Source of the DNA: Muribaculaceae bacterium | Lineage (GTDB): Bacteria > Bacteroidota > Bacteroidia > Bacteroidales > Muribaculaceae | DNA length: 33,139 nt | Direction of reading: 5' to 3' | Assembly: GCA_029057985.1 (NCBI GenBank) | Contig: JAIDYR010000108.1 | Location: forward strand, 61,091 to 94,229 | Shown: one piece after another, positions 16,392 through 23,142 of the stretch | How positions within the stretch are numbered: the first letter of the stretch is position 1 | How the letters are laid out: every line of letters begins with the position of its first letter | The notes under the pieces: model-generated | The model's database searches: none | What the model was told of the DNA's origin: nothing | What the model saw: the letters and a program-made list of their open reading frames with translations, nothing else | Translations under genes and position numbers: made by a program

Positions 16392-16438
16392 GTTGATAGT
16401 TAATAGTTAATAGTTGATAGTTAATAATTAATAGTTAT
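16392..16438. repeat. Heptanucleotide tandem repeat (GTTAATA type), about 6.5 units
   Basis: Units GTTGATA, GTTAATA, GTTAATA, GTTGATA, GTTAATA, ATTAATA and a partial GTTAT run from 16392 to 16438. The right part encodes the last residues and stop codon of the M28 gene on the minus strand (R-N-N-Y-stop); the left part lies before tyrS. Confidence 0.88.
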
Positions 16439-17435
16439 TGCGGAGATAGGTCATGACGACGTCTCCGACGGCTTGGAGAGTGATCGAGGAGATACCCTCC
16501 ATCGTATCTGCCGAAGTGTGCCAGCGGGGATTGAATCCTCCGTTGGCCGGATTATACTCGATGATGTCTATCGTCGGGATTCCCGTCTCGATCAGGCGCA
16601 CATGATCGTCGGTAATTGCCGAGCCGGGCTGATTTGGGAAAGTCGACGAGTAGCCGAGGCGTGAAGCGATATTCCATAGAGAGGCGTTTAAGTCGGAGGC
16701 CGCCTTTTCGGAGAAATATTCCCGGCGGAAAGTTGCGTTCTCGCCTCCCACCATATCGAGCAATATGGCTTCCTTGGCGGAATATCCTTTCACGGGAGGA
16801 TTTGCCGCGAAGGCCTGCGCGCCGAGCGCCCATGAATCCTCATCTCCTTCGCTTCCCCAGTCTTCGGCATCCACAAATAAGATATCTATCCCCTTTGAAG
16901 GTGACTTCAAGCCAAGCTGACGAGCGACTTCAAGCAAAACTCCGACGCCGGATGCTCCGTCGTTGGCCCCGTCGACCGGCAGAGAGCGCTTTGCCTCATC
17001 CTTATCTTCATCAGCCCACGGGCGGCAATCCCAATGAGCGAGGAGCAGAATGCGTTCGGAGGCATCGGGATTGTAGCGTGCCAGAATATTACGCGCCTGC
17101 AATTGAGTGCCATCGAAAGCCCTGAGCGTAAGAGGCTGCTCGATCACTTCCTGCGCGCCATGACGGCGCAATTCCGATGCAAGCCAATCCCCCGCAAGCT
17201 TATGAGCGGGAGTGTTCGGAACCCTCGGCCCGAACTCTACCTGCTTCGCCACATAGCGGTAAGCCGAATCTCCGTTAAAGACTGCAGCCCGCGAAGCATC
17301 CTGATTCATTTCCGCAGAATCGGATTGCGCGCCGGCATTTACCGACGTGCAGGCGCCTGACGACATCACTCCAAGCAACACAGCAAGGGCGAACGCCGCT
17401 ATTTCATGTCGCATTCCGGTCCCTAACCGCGACAT
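16428..17435 (-). CDS. M28-family lipoprotein peptidase / glutaminyl cyclase-like
   Basis: About 335 residues from ATG 17435. The open frame extends to a GTG at 17477 that overlaps the promoter, so a downstream start is required; ATG 17414 is also possible. A lipoprotein signal ends in 'GVMSSGAC'. Zinc-binding M28 core: 'LLLAHWDCRPWAD' (His or Asp ligand), 'VDGANDGASGVGVLLEVARQ' (bridging Asp), 'ILFVDAEDWG' (acidic pair), 'ITDDHVRLIETGIPTIDIIE' and 'RWHTSADTMEGIS' (final His). The 'HWDCRPWAD' and 'DAEDWG' variants are those of bacterial type II glutaminyl-peptide cyclotransferases, which form pyroglutamate at N-termini of exported proteins; an aminopeptidase cannot be excluded. Probably acts in the periplasm or at the outer membrane. 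First gene of the M28-tyrS-aroB unit. Confidence 0.85.
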   Translation of the reverse strand: MSRLGTGMRHEIAAFALAVLLGVMSSGACTSVNAGAQSDSAEMNQDASRAAVFNGDSAYRYVAKQVEFGPRVPNTPAHKLAGDWLASELRRHGAQEVIEQPLTLRAFDGTQLQARNILARYNPDASERILLLAHWDCRPWADEDKDEAKRSLPVDGANDGASGVGVLLEVARQLGLKSPSKGIDILFVDAEDWGSEGDEDSWALGAQAFAANPPVKGYSAKEAILLDMVGGENATFRREYFSEKAASDLNASLWNIASRLGYSSTFPNQPGSAITDDHVRLIETGIPTIDIIEYNPANGGFNPRWHTSADTMEGISSITLQAVGDVVMTYLRNNY

Positions 17436-17476
17436 AGAATGAATTTTACTGAGAGAGTCATTTGGTTTCATTACCA

Positions 17477-17508
17477 CAAAATTACTTAAATCCTACGTTC
17501 TATCCAAA
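17477..17508 (-). promoter_or_regulatory. Promoter of the M28-tyrS-aroB unit
   Basis: On the minus strand TTTG (17508-17505), a 20-nt spacer and TAATTTTG (17484-17477). The predicted start near 17470 excludes the GTG start at 17477 and makes an ATG at 17435 or 17414 more likely. Confidence 0.78.
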
Positions 17509-17517
17509 AAAATACGT

Positions 17518-17525
17518 TATCTTTG
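17518..17525 (+). promoter_or_regulatory. -7 element of the DUF115-like gene
   Basis: TATCTTTG fits TAnnTTTG and lies 18 nt before ATG 17544. No good TTTG 20 nt upstream. It is back to back with the minus-strand promoter, so RNA polymerase at one could hinder the other. Confidence 0.5.
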
Positions 17526-17543
17526 TCATAAAATTCCGACAGA

Positions 17544-18473
17544 ATGAATGTAGAAAATATCGTACGCAATCTTCAGGATTATATCATTTCCCCTACCGTT
17601 TCCGCGCTTAAGGTAGCCTTGCGGTCACGTCCCGTCGAGGGCTCGCTGCCATTGTCAGAAAAAGAGAAGGCTCATTCTTTGCCCGCGCGGCCTCTCATAA
17701 TCATGGGCAACGGGCCTTCATTACGTTCTTTTCTCGATTATGCAGGTGCTGAAGGAGAGGAGGCTTTGAAAGGGTTTGATCTTGAAGCCGTAAATTTCGC
17801 TGCCCTGACGCCGGAATTTTTCCTGTTGCGCCCTAACCTCTATGTCTTGGCCGACCCTCATTTTTTCACCCTCCCATCGACCGACGGGAAGGTAAACCGC
17901 CTCTGGGAAAATCTGGCGCGATGCGACTGGCCCATGACTCTCTGGATCCCCGCGACCCTTAATTTTCCCGCTGCGGGGTCGGAAGGCCGACGGGATATAC
18001 TTGCTGAGCTTCCCGCCAACATTTCTGTAAGACGCATGAACCTCACACCCGTAGAAGGCCGCGGTCCGCTGGCCAATCTATTAATCGACAGCGGCCTGGG
18101 AATGCCCCGGCCGCGCAACGTGCTCATCCCCGCCATAATGACGGCGATCCGGAGCGGATATAAAAAGGTCTTTCTTGTCGGCGCCGACCATAGCTGGAGC
18201 CGTACTCTCTGGGTAGATGATGAAAATAATGTTGTAAGCGTCCAGCCGCATTTCTACAAGGATGACGAAGCCGAGAAGGAGCGTGTGAGGGCGGAATATG
18301 CCGGCTATCATCTTCATGACATCCTCAACAGCCTCACCGTGGCATTCCGGAGTTATTTCGATATCAGGCGGATTGCAGAGCGTCAGGGAGTCGAAATCAT
18401 CAACGCCACTCCGGAATCATTCATTGACGCTTTTCCGAGATGCGGCTACGCGCAAATGATGCAGCAATCATAG
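17544..18473 (+). CDS. DUF115 / MAF-like protein (putative glycan-related enzyme)
   Basis: 309 residues. 'LIIMGNGPSL' (51-60) is the nucleotide-binding-like signature of the DUF115 / motility accessory factor group. Later blocks fit the same type: 'NFAALTPEFFLLRPNLYVLADPHF' split over about 83-106, 'NVLIPAIMTAIRSGYKKVFLVGADHSW' split over about 192-218, then 'QPHFYKDDE'. Members of this group modify or assemble surface glycans, often with sugar-phosphate or nucleotide-sugar substrates; which substrate applies here is unknown. No signal peptide, so cytosolic. Its end overlaps the end of the convergent LolC/E-like gene by 53 bp, so the two transcripts would be antisense there. Confidence 0.75.
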   Translation: MNVENIVRNLQDYIISPTVSALKVALRSRPVEGSLPLSEKEKAHSLPARPLIIMGNGPSLRSFLDYAGAEGEEALKGFDLEAVNFAALTPEFFLLRPNLYVLADPHFFTLPSTDGKVNRLWENLARCDWPMTLWIPATLNFPAAGSEGRRDILAELPANISVRRMNLTPVEGRGPLANLLIDSGLGMPRPRNVLIPAIMTAIRSGYKKVFLVGADHSWSRTLWVDDENNVVSVQPHFYKDDEAEKERVRAEYAGYHLHDILNSLTVAFRSYFDIRRIAERQGVEIINATPESFIDAFPRCGYAQMMQQS

Positions 18474-19710
18474 CAGTGACCATCCCGACGACCGCTATAG
18501 CGGCCAAGACTATCCCTACGTCGGCCCATGCCAGACGTACGGGATAAGGTATGCTCTCTCCTCCTATCGTCCCCTCGATGCGTATCAGTCCATAATATTC
18601 CTGGAGCAATGTCAGCCCTGCGCCGAGAATGATGCCGCCGATGCCGCCCAGCATCGAGACATATACGCTCTCCCATCCGAAGACTGCCCCTATCCTCCCT
18701 TTTGACATTCCCAAAGCTCTCAGGGTCGACAGCGACCGGCGCTTTTCCAAGACGAACATCGTCATAGTCGAAATTATATTGAATGAGGCTATGACGAGGA
18801 TAAAGAAAAGGAGCAGGGCCGTGACCCATTTTTCTATCTCCACCATTCTGAAACTGACCTCCTCCAATCTCGCCCGGTCCTTGATTATGAATTCCGCCTG
18901 CGGGTCGTCGGGCTCTCCGAGCAAGGGTGATCCGTTGAGATGCATGGCAATGTTCTCGGCGGTCGAGGATATATCCGCTCCCCGGCCAACCTTGACCTGA
19001 ATGGATGAGGCCTCCGTATCATATTGAAAAAGTCCACGGGCGACATCTATCGGGACGTAGACTGACGTTGCGTCATATTCGGATTGATCAGCCTTGAATA
19101 CTCCGGCGACCACGATGCTGTCGGTAAAGAATGAACTCAGGGGATTTGCCGGATTTATCCGGCCTTCCCTGCGTGGCGCGAAGATAAATATAGGATCCTC
19201 TCCGGGATTGTAGGCGCTCAGTCGCTGTCCGACACCGACCGATATCAGACCCAATGGCGTCTCATGCTCGATGGCGTCATCAGGCATAGGGCTTCCGGCC
19301 ACTATCAGAGAATCGATCGAGGTCAACCTCCTGAACTCCGAGGGTACGACGCCGCGGAGCATGACAGGCATCTCCATGCTATTGAAAATTACCAGAGCCT
19401 GATCTTCGATGGCAGGCATGGCTACTTCTACGCCCGTGATCTCGCTGATCTCGGCGGCAAGCATGTCGCCGTCATCTATGACCTTTCCCTCGCGTGGAGT
19501 CACCAGAATATCCGGTTGGATGCGCGAAGAAGAAGTAGACAGGACATCCCGGAATCCGTTGAAAACCGACAGCACACAAAGAATTGCGGCTGTGGCAACA
19601 GCCACACCCACAACCGACACCACCGCAATGGCGCTCACCGCGCCATACGCTTTCTTAACCCATAGATAGCGCCACGCTACGCGCGGCGCAAGCCCCCGCA
19701 ATAAATTCAT
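18421..19710 (-). CDS. LolC/LolE-like ABC transporter permease
   Basis: 429 residues. Architecture of a lipoprotein-releasing permease: one membrane helix near the N-terminus (about 24-50, 'AVSAIAVVSVVGVAVATAAI'), a large periplasmic MacB/LolE-type domain (about 55-290), then three helices (about 296-320, 345-368, 397-420). 'VLEKRRSLSTLRALGMSKG' after the second helix is the coupling helix that contacts the ATPase. Expected to extract lipoproteins from the inner membrane for transfer to the outer membrane. No LolD-type ATPase lies nearby, so it must be encoded elsewhere. ATG 19710 overlaps the rbfA stop by 4 nt (ATGA). The arrangement aroQ, methyltransferase, rbfA, permease is one I remember from other Bacteroidales. 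Confidence 0.9.
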   Translation of the reverse strand: MNLLRGLAPRVAWRYLWVKKAYGAVSAIAVVSVVGVAVATAAILCVLSVFNGFRDVLSTSSSRIQPDILVTPREGKVIDDGDMLAAEISEITGVEVAMPAIEDQALVIFNSMEMPVMLRGVVPSEFRRLTSIDSLIVAGSPMPDDAIEHETPLGLISVGVGQRLSAYNPGEDPIFIFAPRREGRINPANPLSSFFTDSIVVAGVFKADQSEYDATSVYVPIDVARGLFQYDTEASSIQVKVGRGADISSTAENIAMHLNGSPLLGEPDDPQAEFIIKDRARLEEVSFRMVEIEKWVTALLLFFILVIASFNIISTMTMFVLEKRRSLSTLRALGMSKGRIGAVFGWESVYVSMLGGIGGIILGAGLTLLQEYYGLIRIEGTIGGESIPYPVRLAWADVGIVLAAIAVVGMVTAMIAASFARSRISEKRQ

Positions 19711-20042
19711 TTCTCGAGCAAGCGGTCGATATTGTCGATATAATCGAGTGAATCGTCAAGATAGAACTGCAGATCAGGACATTTACGCAGCACCTGCTTC
19801 ACTGCCTGGGCAAGATCATAACGCACGGTCTTCGACTGCCTCTGGATATTTGCGAGAATCTCCTGAGATTTTTCAGGCGGGAAGATACTGAGATATACTT
19901 TCGCTATGCTCAGATCCGGGCTGACCCTCACTGCGCTTACTGAAACCAGGACGCCGCCCATGGCGGCTGTCTGACGACGAAATATCTCGCTCAGCTCCTT
20001 CTGGAGCATACGGGCGATTTTTGCTTGGCGTTTTCCTTCCAT
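19707..20042 (-). CDS. rbfA: 30S ribosome-binding factor A
   Basis: 111 residues from the ATG at 20042 ('MEGKRQAKIARMLQKELSEI'); the frame extends 8 codons further to 20066 but the shorter start fits the family. RbfA features: 'VSVSAVRVSPDLSIAKVYLSIFP' (split here over strands beta1-beta2), 'QSKTVRYDLAQAVKQVLRKCPDLQFYLDDSL' in pieces, and a final 'DYIDNIDRLLEK'. Cytosolic; helps the maturation of 16S rRNA ends in the small subunit. It is 67 bp downstream of the methyltransferase stop and overlaps the permease start, so translation of the permease is probably coupled. Confidence 0.94.
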   Translation of the reverse strand: MEGKRQAKIARMLQKELSEIFRRQTAAMGGVLVSVSAVRVSPDLSIAKVYLSIFPPEKSQEILANIQRQSKTVRYDLAQAVKQVLRKCPDLQFYLDDSLDYIDNIDRLLEK

Positions 20043-20109
20043 ATTCTTTCTGTAATTTTCGCGCATTGCGCGCGTGTTGCTTATATGACCTATAACACGC
20101 AGAACCCGA

Positions 20110-20802
20110 TTATCGTTTACGTATTATCGTCAATCCGTCGCGCAGCGGCAGAATGACTGACTCCGTCTCAGGGTCGGCTGCTACCGTTTCATTGAATTTT
20201 CTGACGCCCTCCGTCTGTCGGTCATGACGCTTGGAATCGATTACATGGCCGTCCCAGAGAGTATTGTCGGCGACAATGCATCCTCCGGGCCGCAGCAGCC
20301 TTTTGGCCTCCCGGTAATAATCGGCATATACGCGCTTGTCGGCATCAATGAATATCATATCATAATCTTCCGGCTTCAATCCCGGCATCACCTCCAGAGC
20401 ATCCCCTATGATAAGATTCACGAGATCGCCATATTCGGAGCGGGCGAAGACCTCGCGCAGAAATATCTCATTCTCGTCGAAGATCTCGATAGTGTCTACT
20501 CGGGGTGCCGCTGACCCTGCATCGGCCGATTTATCGACCTTACCGCCCTCGCCGTCGAGATTGCCTGCGACTCCCTCGGCCAGACATAGAGTGGAATAGC
20601 CCGTAAATGTCCCGAGTTCGAGTATGCGTCGCGCGCCGGTCAGGCTGACGAGCATCTTCAGCAGGCGCCCCTGAAGATGACCCGAACACATTCTGCCATG
20701 GACCATCCGGAGATTTGATTCCCTCATCAATTTATGGAGTTCCTCAGGCTCCGCATCTATATGGCGGTCGATATATTCGTAGATTTCTTCCGTGATCTCC
20801 AT
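20110..20802 (-). CDS. SAM-dependent O-methyltransferase (class I, family 3)
   Basis: 230 residues. SAM-binding 'ILELGTFTGYSTL' (60-72); metal and substrate site 'IFIDADK' (150-156); 'VADNTLWDG' (177-185). These are marks of the caffeoyl-CoA/catechol O-methyltransferase-like family, which in bacteria often acts on small catechols, hydroxylated metabolites or tRNA (TrmR); the substrate here is unknown. A Gly/Lys/Asp/Ala-rich stretch at about 79-101 ('GNLDGEGGKVDKSADAG') lies where relatives pass directly from one strand to the next, so it looks like an insertion. ATG 20802 is only 5 bp after the aroQ stop: same operon. Confidence 0.9.
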   Translation of the reverse strand: MEITEEIYEYIDRHIDAEPEELHKLMRESNLRMVHGRMCSGHLQGRLLKMLVSLTGARRILELGTFTGYSTLCLAEGVAGNLDGEGGKVDKSADAGSAAPRVDTIEIFDENEIFLREVFARSEYGDLVNLIIGDALEVMPGLKPEDYDMIFIDADKRVYADYYREAKRLLRPGGCIVADNTLWDGHVIDSKRHDRQTEGVRKFNETVAADPETESVILPLRDGLTIIRKR

Positions 20803-20807
20803 GATGA

Positions 20808-21314
20808 CTATTTCTCAAGCAGGGATTGGATGGCGAGTGCATAGCCCATCTTCCCGAGGCCCGAGATGATACCTTTGCAGACGGGAGCCGTCACGCTGCG
20901 CCGGCGGAATTCCTCGCGACTGTGGATATTGGAGAGATGGACTTCAATTACCGGGACCGGCACGGCGGCAATCGCATCGCGCATAGCTATGGAATAATGG
21001 GCATAGGCGCCCGGGTTGATCACGATTCCGGATACCTCGGGATTAAAACCGAAAGTCTGGATGGCAGTGACCAATTCCCCTTCAGAATTCGACTGAAAGA
21101 ACTTCAGCCATACTCCGTCGGAGAAGACCGGCTCGCAATCCGCGCGACTGTCGGCCTTACCCGGCTCACTGAAATCCGGAGCGTTGAAGATTCTGACGGA
21201 TTCAAATCTTTTCATCAGCCAGCTATTGATATCTTCCAGAGACTCATATCCGTAGACGTCCGGCTCGCGCTTACCGAGCAGATTGAGATTCGGACCGTTG
21301 ATGACAGCAATCAT
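20808..21314 (-). CDS. aroQ: 3-dehydroquinate dehydratase, type II
   Basis: 168 residues, longer than the usual 140-150. Converts 3-dehydroquinate to 3-dehydroshikimate in the shikimate pathway; forms dodecamers in known members. 'INGPNLNLLGKREPDVYG' (5-22) holds the catalytic Tyr of the lid; 'FFQSNSEGELV' (72-82); 'INPGAYAHYSIAMRDAI' (99-115); 'VIEVHLSNIHSREEFR' (122-137) holds the catalytic His. Between the first helix and 'FFQSNSEGEL' there are about 25 extra residues (about 43-68, 'APDFSEPGKADSRADCEP'), an unusual insertion. First gene of aroQ-methyltransferase-rbfA-permease; no perfect TAnnTTTG is seen in front. Confidence 0.95.
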   Translation of the reverse strand: MIAVINGPNLNLLGKREPDVYGYESLEDINSWLMKRFESVRIFNAPDFSEPGKADSRADCEPVFSDGVWLKFFQSNSEGELVTAIQTFGFNPEVSGIVINPGAYAHYSIAMRDAIAAVPVPVIEVHLSNIHSREEFRRRSVTAPVCKGIISGLGKMGYALAIQSLLEK

Positions 21315-21444
21315 GAAGTTATATTATAAGTTTCGCAAGTAAGTAACATTTATTCCGCCACAATTATAGTCCGCGCTACGCAAGCCACGGATTGGATTGG
21401 GAGATGAGCTGCAACGGCAGAATAGAACCATTAAGATACGAAAA

Positions 21445-21482
21445 AAGAGCAGTAGGAAACCGAAGTTTACCATACTGCTCTT
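21445..21482 (-). terminator. Terminator of tRNA-Asp
   Basis: AAGAGCAGTA with TACTGCTCTT and an inner GGAAAC/GTTTACC stem around CGAA form a long hairpin with a small bulge. On the minus strand six T's follow (complement of 21441-21446). It lies just 3' of the tRNA. Confidence 0.8.
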
Positions 21483-21495
21483 CCTCTCTCCTCGG

Positions 21496-21569
21496 CGGTG
21501 CGGACGGGACTCGAACCCGCGACCCCTAGCGTGACAGGCTAGTATTCTAACCAGCTGAACTACCGCACC
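21496..21569 (-). tRNA. tRNA-Asp (GTC)
   Basis: A 74-nt cloverleaf on the minus strand. Acceptor GGTGCGG pairs fully with CCGCACC; D arm GTTCAGCTGGTTAGAAT; anticodon loop CTGTCAC gives GTC; T arm GCGGGTTCGAGTCCCGT. The discriminator is G, as required for tRNA-Asp. CCA is not encoded. Confidence 0.95.
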
Positions 21570-21651
21570 AGTCTTTATGAGATTTCATTTTCGGCTTGGC
21601 TCTCTCGCCTCGCTTTGCGAGCGGGTCTCAGTTGTTTCCCGTTTGCGAGTG

Positions 21652-21683
21652 CAAAGTTACAACCTTTTTTCGGTTCCACCAAA
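21652..21683 (-). promoter_or_regulatory. Promoter of tRNA-Asp
   Basis: On the minus strand TTTG (21683-21680), a 20-nt spacer and TAACTTTG (21659-21652). The region 21631-21659 is nearly identical to the tRNA-Lys promoter/leader. The rest of 21570-21821 is AT-rich leader and spacer in which I see no gene. Confidence 0.82.
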
Positions 21684-21821
21684 TTTTTAGACAAGAATTT
21701 TTCAAAAAAATTTCACTTTTTTCATAACCCCCTATAAATCAACACTCATAATTTTACTCTTTTTTTCGCTTTTTCATGCTTTCCCGATTTTCCAACGAAA
21801 AAGCCTGTCGCATCAAAAAAA

Positions 21822-23072
21822 CTATCTCGCCAGCTCAAGATATCGATGCAGCCAATATGCGCGCAATTCTTGCATCGGCACCATCAATCGCTCCGGATCA
21901 TTGACGGGAGATATGTTGCGGCCGTTTAGGCGCATGGCGGCATATATCGCTCCGCTCGGCGCGCGGGAGTAGATGATAGCGAGATTGGCCGCCAAAGGAG
22001 TCAGTCGGGCATCGCTCCATTCATTATAAAGGGAGTCATAGTCGAGAGGCAGCCCCGTAGACGTCGGGACTCCGAGCAGCGAAAAGATCGGAAGCAGCGT
22101 CTCGGCGTGCCCGAATATGCCGTATAGGCCGGGGCCTGCAGTGCCGTTTTCGATAGCAATCTGTTCATCGATCAATCGAAAAAGTACGTCGGTCGCTCCC
22201 TTGGCCGGGATCGTGGAGAGGGGAGAAAGGGAATATTGAAAATATTTCTCGAGATTAGTGACGTGCCAGCATGCCGCATAATCCTCGGGAGTCATCCATT
22301 CGGTCGTAGGCGCGGGAAGACCCATCGCCCGCAACCCTTGCAAGACTTTATACAGATCATAAGTCAACTGCCGGAGCTGCTTATCATCCATCCCTGATTT
22401 TTTCCCTATAAGTTCTAATGCGGGGCTTACGGGCAATGTGCGGGCCGCGTAATCTTCGTAAGCCTCTTTCCAATCCCCCTGCTTGCGCCATCCGACGTAA
22501 GCCGGATCTACCGCAAAGAAACGTGTGAGCCGGTCAAAGGCATGTCCGGATGATGCCGTAGTAGGGATGCCGTCGATAGTGTCAGCGATCGCGATGATGA
22601 ATTGATCCATGGTCTCTATGACGCGGGGCACGTAGGAACTCTCACCCTTTACTCCGCCGCCATCCTTCACGAAGACCTCCGGAAACATCCTGACCATCTC
22701 GCGACCCAACCGCAGTTCCTGCTCTTTGCCGATAGGGCTTAGCATTCCCCATTGGCCCGCGGTAGACGTGCGGATGCGCTCCATCAGGGCGAGGCAGGCT
22801 TTCCCTTTGCCGGTCAGCGAACCCCGCCGGCGAGCCTCGTTGAGGATCTTCTCGACTGCGAGAATCTTATTCTCGGAGGTCAGATACCGCGCGCCATGGC
22901 GGGCGATATACGATATCCCGACGGGCCGCAGAGAATCAGGAATGACTCGCGGCTCCACGGCAGAAAAGTCATAAAGCGACATCGAGCCGTCAAGTTCAGC
23001 GGGGAGCGCAGTCTCGGCCGCTACCGGGAAATATATACACGCGGCGAGAAGAAGATAGAGCAGTTTTTTCAT
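21822..23072 (-). CDS. Periplasmic histidine phosphatase, MINPP/phytase-like
   Basis: 416 residues with a signal peptide (MKK, then a leucine-rich core, cut near VAAE). Histidine phosphatase clade 2: 'ISYIARHGARYL' (nucleophile His in RHGAR, 58-62) and the proton-donor motif 'GIFGHAETLLPI' (HAE, about 325), with 'TTASSGHAFDRLTRFF' and 'DLYKVLQGLRAMGL' between. The HAET form is that of multiple inositol-polyphosphate phosphatases such as the Bacteroides phytase MINPP, so it probably releases phosphate from inositol phosphates in the periplasm; another phospho-monoester cannot be excluded. It follows mfd by 70 bp on the same strand with no clear promoter of its own. Confidence 0.87.
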   Translation of the reverse strand: MKKLLYLLLAACIYFPVAAETALPAELDGSMSLYDFSAVEPRVIPDSLRPVGISYIARHGARYLTSENKILAVEKILNEARRRGSLTGKGKACLALMERIRTSTAGQWGMLSPIGKEQELRLGREMVRMFPEVFVKDGGGVKGESSYVPRVIETMDQFIIAIADTIDGIPTTASSGHAFDRLTRFFAVDPAYVGWRKQGDWKEAYEDYAARTLPVSPALELIGKKSGMDDKQLRQLTYDLYKVLQGLRAMGLPAPTTEWMTPEDYAACWHVTNLEKYFQYSLSPLSTIPAKGATDVLFRLIDEQIAIENGTAGPGLYGIFGHAETLLPIFSLLGVPTSTGLPLDYDSLYNEWSDARLTPLAANLAIIYSRAPSGAIYAAMRLNGRNISPVNDPERLMVPMQELRAYWLHRYLELAR

Positions 23073-23142
23073 TGGATTTCGGGTTTTAGAGATGGGATCT
23101 TATGACCTTAATGACTTAAAAGAAAGAATAAAAAGAAAGACG

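Noticed and set aside
15839..16396. 185-residue plus-strand open frame
   Set aside because: Antisense to tyrS; product is low in meaningful motifs.
10992..21569. tRNA genes as attachment sites of an integrated element
   Set aside because: No integrase, no repeat of a tRNA 3' end, and the genes between the two tRNAs are mainly housekeeping.
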